Assembly (NCBI GenBank): GCA_021199695.1
Contig: JAJQHP010000127.1
Location: 1 to 11,581, forward strand
From: Clostridiales bacterium
GTDB lineage: Bacteria; Bacillota; Clostridia; Oscillospirales; Oscillospiraceae
Direction: 5' to 3'
DNA length: 11,581 nucleotides
Under the pieces are notes generated by a model. That model did no database searches. It had not been told where the DNA came from and saw nothing but the letters and a program-made list of their open reading frames with translations. The position numbers and the translations under genes were made by a program. Positions 1-6,756 of this stretch are shown one piece after another. Position 1 is the first letter of the stretch. Each line of letters begins with the position of its first letter.

Positions 1-52
1 TCAGTTTTGAGGGTACAGCAAGACCCTGGATTTGGGAAGAAAGGGTAGCGTT

Positions 53-84
53 GTGCACACTTTCTTTTCAAAGAAAGTGTGCAC
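53..84 (+). repeat. Perfect stem-loop running into the 5' end of tRNA-Lys
   Basis: GTGCACACTTTCTT (53-66) and its exact reverse complement (71-84) form a 14-bp stem around a TTCA loop. The 3' arm includes the first four bases of the tRNA-Lys acceptor stem (81-84). There is no T-tract, so it is not an intrinsic terminator. It is probably a precursor-RNA structure involved in 5' processing (inference). Its inner 19 bases recur before the 5S gene. Bases 1-52 hold no gene that I can see, only a weak GGGT(11-14)/ACCC(23-26) hairpin; they may be spacer of an upstream stable-RNA operon. Confidence 0.8.
60..78 (+). repeat. 19-bp self-complementary element, copy 1
   Basis: CTTTCTTTTCAAAGAAAGT, identical to 297-315. 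It ends two bases before the first base of mature tRNA-Lys. The second copy ends two bases before the inferred 5' end of the 5S rRNA. A conserved element at fixed distance from two mature RNA ends suggests a shared maturation signal (inference). Confidence 0.8.
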
Positions 85-153
85 CTTTAGCTCAGTTGGT
101 AGAGCACCTGACTCTTAATCAGGGTGTCCAGGGTTCGAGTCCCTGAAGGTGTA
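81..153 (+). tRNA. tRNA-Lys (anticodon CUU)
   Basis: A complete cloverleaf can be drawn. The acceptor stem is GCACCTT (81-87) with AAGGTGT (146-152), closed at its tip by a G-T wobble. The D arm is GCTC-AGTTGGTA-GAGC, the anticodon stem CCTGA/TCAGG holds loop CTCTTAA, and the T arm is CAGGG-TTCGAGT-CCCTG. The anticodon CTT reads AAG, giving lysine. Discriminator A is at 153 and CCA is not encoded, so it must be added after transcription. No promoter is visible in the 80 bases upstream, so transcription probably enters from outside the window. tRNA-Glu follows 7 bases later, so the two are likely co-transcribed. Confidence 0.96.
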
Positions 154-160
154 TTGAACC

Positions 161-232
161 GGCCCGTTGGTCAAGTGGTTAAGACAGCGGCCTCTCACGC
201 CGTTAACATCGGTTCAAATCCGGTACGGGTCA
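161..232 (+). tRNA. tRNA-Glu (anticodon CUC)
   Basis: The acceptor stem is GGCCCGT (161-167) with ACGGGTC (225-231), including one G-T pair. The anticodon stem GCGGC/GCCGT holds loop CTCTCAC, so the anticodon is CTC and the codon GAG (glutamate). The T arm is ATCGG-TTCAAAT-CCGGT, with discriminator A at 232 and no encoded CCA. It lies 7 bases after tRNA-Lys and 10 bases before the -35 box of the 5S promoter. I see no terminator between them, so read-through from the tRNAs into 5S is possible. Confidence 0.96.
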
Positions 233-242
233 TTAAAAATAC

Positions 243-271
243 TTGACAAGCGAAAGCGGGTTGAGTATAAT
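243..271 (+). promoter_or_regulatory. Consensus sigma-A promoter of the 5S rRNA gene
   Basis: TTGACA (243-248), a 17-base spacer, then TATAAT (266-271): both hexamers match the vegetative consensus exactly. The predicted start is near 278, leaving a leader of about 40 bases that contains the 297-315 stem-loop before mature 5S. Confidence 0.93.
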
Positions 272-296
272 AGCTTTTGTTGAAAAGAGAGCAACG

Positions 297-315
297 CTTT
301 CTTTTCAAAGAAAGT
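297..315 (+). repeat. 19-bp self-complementary element, copy 2
   Basis: Identical to 60-78 and able to fold as CTTTCTT/AAGAAAG around a short loop. It lies in the 5S leader and ends two bases before the inferred first paired base of 5S (318), the same offset as copy 1 has from tRNA-Lys. Flanking bases outside the 19-mer differ between copies, which argues for a conserved or transplanted module rather than a longer duplication. Confidence 0.8.
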
Positions 316-317
316 AA

Positions 318-432
<115 letters not shown>

Positions 433-438
433 ACAATG

Positions 439-475
439 AAAACAGCCAGTCTGATGACTGGCTGTTTTTGTTTGC
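439..475 (+). terminator. Intrinsic terminator of the 5S unit
   Basis: AACAGCCAGTC (441-451) pairs perfectly with GACTGGCTGTT (456-466) around a TGAT loop, followed by a T-rich run (TTTTTGTTTG). It begins only seven bases after the 5S 3' end. Confidence 0.93.
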
Positions 476-515
476 TTTGTTCGGCAGATAGAGCTCATTT
501 TGTCACTTTTGCCAC

Positions 516-544
516 TGGAAAACAGGCACATTTCCTGATATACT
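516..544 (+). promoter_or_regulatory. Probable extended -10 promoter of the CLC operon
   Basis: TGGAAA (516-521, 4 of 6 to the -35 consensus), a 17-base spacer, then TATACT (539-544) preceded by an extended TG (536-537). The start would be near 551, giving a leader of about 46 bases. I looked for a fluoride (crcB-type) riboswitch between here and the start codon and saw no GCGATG-type core or matching pseudoknot. Confidence 0.6.
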
Positions 545-596
545 GTGTGGACCGCCGGGGCCATGTCACCCGGCATGAAAGAGAGTGTGATGTTCT

Positions 597-1877
597 ATGC
601 CGGAGCTGCCGGTATCTCCCCATATCCGATTTTCTCTGAAGCGTAACGGGACCGCTCTGGTCAAGTGGCTTTGCCTGGCCGTTTTGGTGGGCCTGACCGT
701 GGGCCTGGTGGGGAGCCTGTTCCATATCGTCCTGGAGTGGGCGACGGAGACGCGGACGGCCCACCCCTGGCTGCTCTATCTGCTGCCTGTGGCGGGCCTT
801 GCCATCGTTGGAGCCTATCGTCTGCTGGATATGTCCGATGACAAGGGCACCGAGATGGTGCTGACCGCGATCCGAAGCGGCCAGCCCATGCGGCTCCGCA
901 CCGCCCCTCTGATCTTCTTTGCTACCGCCCTGACCCACCTCTGCGGCGGCAGCGCCGGACGGGAGGGCGCGGCCCTGCAGCTGGGCGGCTCCATCTCTGA
1001 CGCCATCGGAAAGCTCCTCCGTCTGAAGGAGGGGGACGAGAAGATCATTACCATGTGCGGCATGGCGGCGGGCTTTTCCGCCCTGTTCGGCACCCCTGTC
1101 TCCGCCGCAGTTTTTGCCATGGAGGTGGAGAGGATAGGCGTGATGCAGTATGCCGCCATCGTCCCCTGCCTGGTGGCTTCCATTCTGGCCTCCGGGGTCG
1201 CGGGTGCCTTTGGCATTTCCGCCACCGGCTTTACCGTCACTGACGTGCCGGAGATGACGCTCCAGACATTGGCTGTCATCGTCGCCTTTGGCGTGCTCTG
1301 CGGCATCCTGGCAAACTTGTTTTGCCGGGCCATGGGCCTGGGCGGGGCCTTTTACCGGAAAATCACGGATAATCCCTGGCTCAAGGTGGTGCTGGGCGGC
1401 TGTATCATTATCGCCCTGACCCTGCTTCTGGGAACACGGGACTACAACGGCGCAGGAATGGATGTCATCCAGCGGGCGCTGGAGGGGGAGGCCGCACCCC
1501 TGGCCTTTGTGCTGAAAATTGCCTTTACCGCCCTGACCCTGGGGGCCGGATACAAGGGCGGCGAGATCGTCCCCTCCTTCTTTGTGGGGGCTACCTTTGG
1601 CTGCGTGGTGGCCCCGCTGCTGGGACTCTCCTCCTCCTTCGGCGGGGCGCTGGCGATGGTCGCCGTGTTCTGCGGCGTGACCAACTCCCCCATGACCTCC
1701 ATCCTGCTTGGCTGCGAGATGTTTACCGGCGTGGGCCTGGAGCCCATTGCCCTGGTGGTAGCCGTCAGCTTCATGACCTCCGGCTATCACAGCCTGTACC
1801 ACCAGCAGAAGATTGCCTATTCCAAATTCCAGGCCAAGCAGATCGACACCTTTTCCGGTGACGGGAGCGACGAGTAA
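597..1877 (+). CDS. CLC-family anion/proton antiporter, fluoride-branch-like
   Basis: A 426-residue polytopic membrane protein of the CLC (EriC-type) family, which exchanges anions for protons as a dimer. The signature GGSAGREGAALQLG carries the gating glutamate at E123 (cf. E148 of E. coli ClC-ec1). The second anion-site motif appears as GGEIVPSFFVGATFG in place of GIFAP. A C-terminal GYHSLYH segment (Y397, Y401) is where the central tyrosine should lie. The usual first motif GSGIP is absent; DKGTEM stands there. Loss of the central serine, GREG not followed by proline, and GGE-x-x-P are features I associate with CLC-F fluoride exporters, so fluoride export is a reasonable inference but chloride is not excluded. 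No CBS domains follow, which is usual for bacterial CLCs. Start: an in-frame TGA at 588-590 makes 597 the first ATG; its SD is weak (GAGAG). It is followed after 12 bases by its operon partner. Confidence 0.93.
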   Translation: MPELPVSPHIRFSLKRNGTALVKWLCLAVLVGLTVGLVGSLFHIVLEWATETRTAHPWLLYLLPVAGLAIVGAYRLLDMSDDKGTEMVLTAIRSGQPMRLRTAPLIFFATALTHLCGGSAGREGAALQLGGSISDAIGKLLRLKEGDEKIITMCGMAAGFSALFGTPVSAAVFAMEVERIGVMQYAAIVPCLVASILASGVAGAFGISATGFTVTDVPEMTLQTLAVIVAFGVLCGILANLFCRAMGLGGAFYRKITDNPWLKVVLGGCIIIALTLLLGTRDYNGAGMDVIQRALEGEAAPLAFVLKIAFTALTLGAGYKGGEIVPSFFVGATFGCVVAPLLGLSSSFGGALAMVAVFCGVTNSPMTSILLGCEMFTGVGLEPIALVVAVSFMTSGYHSLYHQQKIAYSKFQAKQIDTFSGDGSDE

Positions 1878-1889
1878 AGGAGCCGGATC

Positions 1890-3218
1890 ATGAGCTATAC
1901 CATCTGGGAGCTGTTGCTGATTTTCTTTGCCTATGCCGTTCTGGGCTGGGCAGGGACGGTGGCGGCGGATGCCTTTCGCACCGGGCGGTTCATCAATGCC
2001 GGGACGCTGAACGGCCCGGTGAATCTGACCTGTGGCGCTGTGCTGACGCTGACGGCGACTCTGTCCGATCGGTATGCCACCAATTTTGTCGGCCTGTTTC
2101 TGCTGACGGCAATGGTCATCACTGCCGCGGGCCCCATTGGCGGCTTCCTGTCGGAGCGGGTCCTGGGCCGCAAGCTGTGGGATTATGCCAGCGGGGAGTA
2201 CAACACTTTCAACGGCTGGAGGGGCCTGGTCCGGACGCTGATCGCCACTGCGCTGGCCCTGATCGTGGTGCTGTTCCTCCATCCCTATCTGTACATCGCC
2301 ATTCAGCTCATCCCCCTCACGGTGCTCAGGGTGGTCGATATCGTCCTCCTGTCGCTGCTGGCGCTGAATATTTTAGCCACCTTCGCGGCCATGCGGACTA
2401 TCCGCCGCCGGGAGAGCCGCCGACTGAGGGAGGTCTCCGCCTCTCTCCAGGATATGCGGATGACCTGGGGGAGCCGGCTGGTCTCCGCTATTCGGCGGCG
2501 GCTGTGGAAGGCATTCCCGGAGCTGGAGGACGAGCCGAACCGGGGAGACGGCTTTGGCAGACCGGCGGAGGGCCGGGTCTTTGCCCGGGGCCTGTGCATC
2601 CACAAGCTGTTCTGGGTGTTCCTCATCTGCGCCCTGCTGGGGGACTGGATCGAGACGGTGTATGTCTGGGCCACTGCCGGTGTGCTGATGAGCCGCTCCA
2701 GCCTGCTCTACGGGACGTTCAGCGTGGTCTGGGGGCTGGGGGGCGTGCTGTTCACCATCGTCCTATCCCCGCTGAGAGAGCGGAGCGATCGGTTCGTTTT
2801 TTTCGGGGGCTTCCTCCTGGGAGGGGCCTACGAATATCTGTGCAGCGTATTCACCGAGATCGTTTTTGGCACGGTATTCTGGGACTACAGCGATATGCCC
2901 TTCAACATTCAGGGGCGCACCAACCTGCTGTTCATGTTCTTCTGGGGCGTGATGGCTCTGGTGTGGGTCAAGGCGGTGGACCCGGTGTTTAACCGGGGTA
3001 TCGAGATGATCTCTCCGGTGCTGGGGACGGTACTGACCTGGATACTGGCGGTGCTGATGGCCCTGGACATGGGCGTCACCGGCCTTGCCATGGGCCGCTA
3101 CGTGGCCCGGAGCGCCGGGATGGAGAGCGCCAATGCCGTGGAGGTCTTTCTGGACAGCCAGTACCCGGACGAGCTGATCGAGTGGGTCTGGCCCAATATG
3201 GTGATGGTGGACGAGTAG
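1890..3218 (+). CDS. Membrane protein with two CmpB-like halves (putative ABC-transporter type IV family)
   Basis: 442 residues with many hydrophobic helices. The C-terminal half (about 235-400) has the hallmarks of the CmpB family (Pfam ABC_trans_CmpB): LLYGTFSVVWGLGG, an EY-x(7)-E-x(2)-FG pattern, and WDYSDMPFNIQGRTNLL. The N-terminal half (about 1-130) repeats the plan in weaker form: GTLNGPVNLTCGAV at 38-51, then WDYASGEYNTFNGWRGLV at 97-114. The halves are joined by a basic, probably cytoplasmic segment (about 168-235: RRRESRRLR, IRRRLWK). The molecular function of the family is not established; the name 'ABC permease' comes from annotation, and no ATPase gene is nearby. SD AAAGGAG (1876-1882) overlaps the CLC stop codon, 7 bases before ATG, so the two genes are surely one transcript. 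Confidence 0.85.
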   Translation: MSYTIWELLLIFFAYAVLGWAGTVAADAFRTGRFINAGTLNGPVNLTCGAVLTLTATLSDRYATNFVGLFLLTAMVITAAGPIGGFLSERVLGRKLWDYASGEYNTFNGWRGLVRTLIATALALIVVLFLHPYLYIAIQLIPLTVLRVVDIVLLSLLALNILATFAAMRTIRRRESRRLREVSASLQDMRMTWGSRLVSAIRRRLWKAFPELEDEPNRGDGFGRPAEGRVFARGLCIHKLFWVFLICALLGDWIETVYVWATAGVLMSRSSLLYGTFSVVWGLGGVLFTIVLSPLRERSDRFVFFGGFLLGGAYEYLCSVFTEIVFGTVFWDYSDMPFNIQGRTNLLFMFFWGVMALVWVKAVDPVFNRGIEMISPVLGTVLTWILAVLMALDMGVTGLAMGRYVARSAGMESANAVEVFLDSQYPDELIEWVWPNMVMVDE

Positions 3219-3232
3219 CGCCGTAATGACGG

Positions 3233-3272
3233 AAAAGCAGCCCTGAGATCGCTCCCAGGGCTGCTTTTTTTT
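3233..3272 (+). terminator. Terminator of the CLC-CmpB operon
   Basis: AAAAGCAGCCCTG (3233-3245) pairs with CAGGGCTGCTTTT (3256-3268) around a 10-base loop, followed by a run of eight T. On the minus strand only four T follow the stem, so it may also stop niaR, which ends at 3278, but less efficiently. Confidence 0.93.
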
Positions 3273-3277
3273 GCCCG

Positions 3278-3796
3278 CTATTGTGCCTCGTCCACCAGTA
3301 TCCCCGTCTCCTTGAGCGCAGCGACGACCCGGCGGTACGCCTCCTCGTCAGGGCAGAGGAGGGTGTGGAGATGGATGCCGTCGGTGAGACAGCTCAGGGG
3401 GGCAGCCTGCTCCCGGCGTGACTGCTCCATGAACTGCTGTACATCATACCGGGAGGCCAGCTGGAGCTGACCGGTGAGATGACCGTAGAGAGGATGCTCC
3501 ACACTGACATCCAGCACGGTGCAGCCGTTGTCCACGCAGAGGAGCAGTTCCCGCTCCATCCCATCCTTGTCATGGCAGCAGACGATGGTGCGGCGCAGGC
3601 CCTCTGCCGGACGGCGGAGCAGATAGCCCTTGGGCGTGGCGTCAATGGCGTGGCCCGCCGCCCGGAGCAGGGCCACATCTCCCACGATGATCTGTCGGCT
3701 GACAGAAAAACGCCGGGCCAGAGCGGCAGCGCTCTGGGGCTTTTGCGTGGTCTGGAGCAGGCTCAGCACCGTCTGACGGCGTTCAGCTGCGTTCAT
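3278..3796 (-). CDS. niaR: Niacin-responsive transcriptional repressor (HTH + 3H domain)
   Basis: 172 residues. The N-terminal part (about 7-57) is an HTH_11 winged helix: QSAAALARRFSVSRQIIVGDV is the recognition region and PKGYLL the wing. Residues about 70-168 form the 3H domain, in which metal and nicotinic acid bind. The metal-site pattern H-x7-E ... H-x-H known from Thermotoga TM1602 is present as H75, E83, H142 and H144. H101 and H106 in VEHPLYGHLTGQL are also conserved. The family represses NAD-precursor uptake and synthesis genes when niacin is present. Start ATG 3796-3794 is preceded by SD GAGGTG (3802-3807) at 5 bases. No niacin transporter or nad gene is next to it, so its targets must be elsewhere. 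It is transcribed alone and convergent with the operon to its left. Confidence 0.93.
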   Translation of the reverse strand: MNAAERRQTVLSLLQTTQKPQSAAALARRFSVSRQIIVGDVALLRAAGHAIDATPKGYLLRRPAEGLRRTIVCCHDKDGMERELLLCVDNGCTVLDVSVEHPLYGHLTGQLQLASRYDVQQFMEQSRREQAAPLSCLTDGIHLHTLLCPDEEAYRRVVAALKETGILVDEAQ

Positions 3797-3815
3797 GGTG
3801 ACACCTCGGTTCTAT

Positions 3816-3827
3816 AGACAGCTGTCT
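3816..3827 (-). promoter_or_regulatory. Probable NiaR operator (autoregulation)
   Basis: AGACAGCTGTCT is a perfect 12-bp palindrome just downstream of the niaR -10 box, at the predicted transcription start and ahead of the SD. A repressor bound here would block its own promoter. Assignment to NiaR is inference from position and symmetry. Confidence 0.6.
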
Positions 3828-3835
3828 GTACAGGT

Positions 3836-3864
3836 ATTATAGCAGATCTTTCCTCTTTTGTCAG
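3836..3864 (-). promoter_or_regulatory. niaR promoter
   Basis: Read on the minus strand: CTGACA (3864-3859), a 17-base spacer, then TATAAT (3841-3836). One mismatch to the vegetative consensus in total. The start is expected near 3829, immediately before the palindrome at 3816-3827. Confidence 0.88.
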
Positions 3865-4135
3865 GTCAAGAGCCCAAAAAGCAGGAAAGAGCTTGCCTGT
3901 CGCTTCTGTCTGCTATTATACTGCCGGTCAGACAAAGCTGCAAGCCGGAAAAATGTCTTGCACATCGCCGCCGGAGAAAAAAAGAATGGAGGTTCGCAAG
4001 GGCTTTATGGATTGGAATCGTCGATGGTCCGGGCCTTCATTGAGAGACAGACCCATATCAGTTCCGGGCGGCTCCGGAGTGGTCATTTTTACAATCTCTG
4101 GCAAAATGGACTCCCTGGCAATTACATTCCAAAGG
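3865..4135. other. Intergenic stretch without a supported gene
   Basis: About 270 bases between the divergent niaR and glycerophosphotransferase promoters. A weak plus-strand promoter-like pair (TTGCCT at 3893, TATACT at 3917, 18-base spacer) is present, but I find no convincing gene, terminator or RNA fold after it. The open frame running into the downstream CDS reads as low-complexity translation with no domain resemblance and ends upstream of the real promoter, so I treat it as non-coding. Confidence 0.5.
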
Positions 4136-4164
4136 TTGACAATCCGGCCCCATCCCGGTACAAT
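4136..4164 (+). promoter_or_regulatory. Promoter of the glycerophosphotransferase operon
   Basis: TTGACA (4136-4141), a 17-base spacer, then TACAAT (4159-4164). The start is expected near 4171. The transcript would begin with a hairpin, AGGGACG (4176-4182) with CGTCCCT (4190-4196), before the SD. This promoter lies inside the open frame upstream of 4229 and shows that the longer N-terminus is not translated from it. Confidence 0.88.
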
Positions 4165-4175
4165 AATCATGCCTG

Positions 4176-4196
4176 AGGGACGCTTTCGCCGTCCCT
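4176..4196 (+). promoter_or_regulatory. 5' leader hairpin of the glycerophosphotransferase mRNA
   Basis: A 7-bp perfect stem with a 7-base loop starting about five bases after the predicted transcription start. No U-tract follows, so it is not a terminator. A 5'-terminal stem-loop could stabilise the mRNA (inference). Confidence 0.5.
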
Positions 4197-4228
4197 TCGC
4201 CAGGAAAACCATGGAAAGGGGCGATCTC

Positions 4229-5491
4229 ATGCCGGAGAGCGGCGTCAAAAAAACAGCCTACGACCTGGTCAAGCGTTACCCCGGCCTGCGGCTGCTGGCG
4301 CGTCGATGCCTCCGGGTGCTCCGGAGCGCGATCTACCGGCTGAGGACCTGGCGGGTTGCGCCCGACTCCAAAACTGTGCTGTTTTGCTCCTATCACGGAA
4401 AGAGCTGCTCCTGCAGCCCCAGGGCCATCTATGACTATATGCTTGCGTCCCCCGCCTACGGAGAGTACCGTTTTTTCTGGGCAGCGGCGGAACCGTCCGG
4501 AGAGGCGGCCCTGGCCGCCAACCCCCGGACCCGGGTGGTCCCCTTCGGCGGCAGAACCTTTGAGCGGGCTATGGCCGGGGCGGGCTGTTGGGTGTTCAAC
4601 TCTACCCTGCCGGAGCACATCAGCCCCCGCCGGGGGCAGATTTATCTCCAGTGCTGGCACGGAACCCCCCTGAAGCGCCTGGGCTGCGACATTCAGGAGG
4701 AGGGCAACGCCATGAACTCCCTGGCGGAGATCCGCCGAAAATATCGGCTGGAAGGGGAGAAGGTGGACTTTTTCCTCTCTCCGTCCCCCTTTGCCTCAAA
4801 TTGCTTCCGCTCCGCCTGGCAGCTGGGCCGCCGGGGGAGAGGGGGAACAGTCCTGGAGCTGGGCTATCCCCGGAACGACCGGCTGGCAAATGCCACGGCA
4901 GAGGAATGTCAGTCTATGCGGCGCAAACTGGGCATCCCCCAGGGAAAACGGGTGGCGCTTTACGCCCCCACCTTCCGGGATAATCAGCACATCTCCGGGA
5001 CGGGGTACGCCTACCGACCGGCGGTGGATTTCACCGCCCTCCGGGAGAAGCTGGGGGAGGACTACGTCATCCTGTTCCGCGCCCACTACCTGGTGGCCAC
5101 CGCCTGCGACTTCTCTGCCTGGGACGGCTTTGTGCTGGACGTGTCCGGGGTGGAGGAGATCAACGATCTGTATCTGGCCGCAGACCTGCTGATCACCGAT
5201 TATTCCAGCACGATGTTTGATTATGCGGTCCTCCGCCGTCCCATTCTGTTTTATATGTACGACCTGGAGCAGTATCGGGACCGGCTGCGGGGCTTTTACT
5301 TCGACCTGAATGAGCTGCCCGGCCCCATTTTGACAGAGGAGGCCCAGCTGGCCCCCGCTATCCGGGCCACAGAGGGATTTGTCTGGGACGAACGGTGGGA
5401 GGCCTTCCGCCAACGGTTTGCCCCTCTGGACGACGGACAGGCCGCCCGCCGGGTCACAGAGGCGGTCATAGGAAAGGGGAAAGAGAAATGA
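4229..5491 (+). CDS. CDP-glycerol/ribitol glycerophosphotransferase family protein (TagB/TagF-like), first copy
   Basis: 420 residues, single Glyphos_transf domain. The family transfers glycerol- or ribitol-phosphate from the CDP-activated donor to a lipid-linked acceptor on the inner face of the membrane, in teichoic-acid or related polymer synthesis. Motifs: QCWHGTPLKRLGCDI with H144, GYPRNDR, LYAPTFRDN, LFRAHYL with H286, and ITDYSSTMFDYAVLRRPILFYMYD with D324. H144 and H286 match the two catalytic histidines of TagF. The usual RPH is RAH here. The N-terminus is basic and probably membrane-associating. There is no extra glycosyltransferase domain. Start ATG 4229 has SD AAAGGGG and lies downstream of the promoter; ATG 4211 is a less likely alternative, and a 532-residue version is rejected. 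The stop overlaps the next start (ATGA, 5488-5491). Donor and acceptor cannot be told from sequence. Confidence 0.9.
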   Translation: MPESGVKKTAYDLVKRYPGLRLLARRCLRVLRSAIYRLRTWRVAPDSKTVLFCSYHGKSCSCSPRAIYDYMLASPAYGEYRFFWAAAEPSGEAALAANPRTRVVPFGGRTFERAMAGAGCWVFNSTLPEHISPRRGQIYLQCWHGTPLKRLGCDIQEEGNAMNSLAEIRRKYRLEGEKVDFFLSPSPFASNCFRSAWQLGRRGRGGTVLELGYPRNDRLANATAEECQSMRRKLGIPQGKRVALYAPTFRDNQHISGTGYAYRPAVDFTALREKLGEDYVILFRAHYLVATACDFSAWDGFVLDVSGVEEINDLYLAADLLITDYSSTMFDYAVLRRPILFYMYDLEQYRDRLRGFYFDLNELPGPILTEEAQLAPAIRATEGFVWDERWEAFRQRFAPLDDGQAARRVTEAVIGKGKEK

Positions 5492-6741
5492 GTGTCAAAC
5501 GCTTTATCCGAAAGCACATCGACCGGGAATCGCCGCTGTTTCAGCTGCTGCACCGGTTCTACCGCTGGCTGGTGAATATCCTGTATCTCATCGCCCGGTG
5601 GGTCCTGCCGCTGGACGAGCATCTGGTGGTCTTTGACGCCTTCCAGGGGAGGCAGTACACCTGCAGCCCCAAGGCCCTGTACCTGGAGATGCTGTCCGAC
5701 CCGGCCTATCAGGATTATCACTTTGTCTGGGCTTTTACCAAGGGCGCCGGGCGGCGTAACCGGATCGCCGGGCCCCGTACCCGGGTGGTGCGGTACAATG
5801 CCCGAAACCATAAGCTGGCCTGCGCCACAGCTAAGTATATTGTCACCAACTCCATGCCTCTGGGCTTCATCAAGCTCCGGAAGGGACAGGAGCTCATCGA
5901 GACCTGGCACGGAACCCCACTGAAACGGCTGGGCTGCGACATCGAGTTGGACACTAACAGCGTCAACACCGCCGAGGAGATCCACCAGCGCTACCGGGAG
6001 CGGGTGCAGAAGATGACGGTCATGCTCTCGCCCTCCGATTTCTACACGGAAAAGCTGACCTCCGCCTTTGCGCTGAAGGACTACGGGCAGCACGTCCGCA
6101 TGATCCAGCAGGGGTACCCCCGCAACGATTTCCTCTCCCGGTATACCCAGGAGGATGTCGCCGCCATCCGTGAGCGGCTGGGGGTGCCGGAGGGGAAAAA
6201 GGTCATTCTCTATGCGCCCACCTACCGGGACGATGAGAAGCTGGACAAGGCCTATTCCTACGGCTTCCATCTGGAGATGGACTTCGACCGGCTGCTGGAG
6301 AAGCTGGGTGAGGAGTACGTCATCCTGTTCCGGCCTCACTACTTTATCGCTGACAAGTTTGATTTCGAGCGGTACGAGGGCCGGGTGTTCAACGTGGCGA
6401 AGGTGGACGATGTGAACGAGGTCTATGTGATCTCCGATATGCTCATCACCGACTATTCCAGCGTCTTTTTTGACTACGCCATCCTCCGGCGGCCCATTCT
6501 GCTGTTCATGTACGACCTGGAGCGGTATCAGAACCAACTCCGGGACTTCTACATCGACCTGTCCGAGCTGCCCTTCCCCATCCTCCGCACCCAGGAGGAG
6601 CTGGAGGCGGCTATCCTGGAGCAGTTCAACGGGGGCTTCCGATACGATGAGGCCTATGAGCGCTTCAATCAGACCTACACCCCCATGGACGACGGCCAGG
6701 CCAGCCATCGTGTACTGCGGGAGATTTTCCCTCAGTCGTAA
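5488..6741 (+). CDS. CDP-glycerol/ribitol glycerophosphotransferase family protein (TagB/TagF-like), second copy
   Basis: 417 residues, a paralogue of the preceding gene along its whole length. Motifs: ETWHGTPLKRLGCDIE with H141, GYPRNDF, LYAPTYRDDE, LFRPHYFI with H284, and LITDYSSVFFDYAILRRPILLFMYD with D322. Spacing between catalytic residues nearly equals that of the first copy (141/284/322 against 144/286/324), so this is a tandem duplication with both copies apparently active. The N-terminus has a hydrophobic segment (about 25-42) likely to anchor it at the membrane. Translation is coupled to the first gene through ATGA, with a purine-rich SD (GGAAAGGGG) inside the first gene's end. A primase/polymerase pair such as TagB and TagF is one possible division of labour (inference). 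No tagD, tagO or export genes are in the window. Confidence 0.92.
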   Translation: MSVKRFIRKHIDRESPLFQLLHRFYRWLVNILYLIARWVLPLDEHLVVFDAFQGRQYTCSPKALYLEMLSDPAYQDYHFVWAFTKGAGRRNRIAGPRTRVVRYNARNHKLACATAKYIVTNSMPLGFIKLRKGQELIETWHGTPLKRLGCDIELDTNSVNTAEEIHQRYRERVQKMTVMLSPSDFYTEKLTSAFALKDYGQHVRMIQQGYPRNDFLSRYTQEDVAAIRERLGVPEGKKVILYAPTYRDDEKLDKAYSYGFHLEMDFDRLLEKLGEEYVILFRPHYFIADKFDFERYEGRVFNVAKVDDVNEVYVISDMLITDYSSVFFDYAILRRPILLFMYDLERYQNQLRDFYIDLSELPFPILRTQEELEAAILEQFNGGFRYDEAYERFNQTYTPMDDGQASHRVLREIFPQS

Positions 6742-6756
6742 GCCGCCCAACGAGCC

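Noticed and set aside
480..596. Fluoride riboswitch before the CLC gene
   Set aside because: Expected from the CLC-F-like residues, but I could not find the conserved core or the paired elements in this leader.
495..2282. 595-residue minus-strand open frame opposite the CLC and CmpB genes
   Set aside because: It is antisense to two clear membrane-protein genes. Its Gln/Gly/His-rich translation is what codon-biased GC-rich genes give on the opposite strand, and it also runs through the CLC promoter region.
3893..4228. N-terminal extension of the first glycerophosphotransferase to 532 residues
   Set aside because: The consensus promoter at 4136-4164 lies inside it, the translation has no family resemblance, and a good SD precedes ATG 4229.
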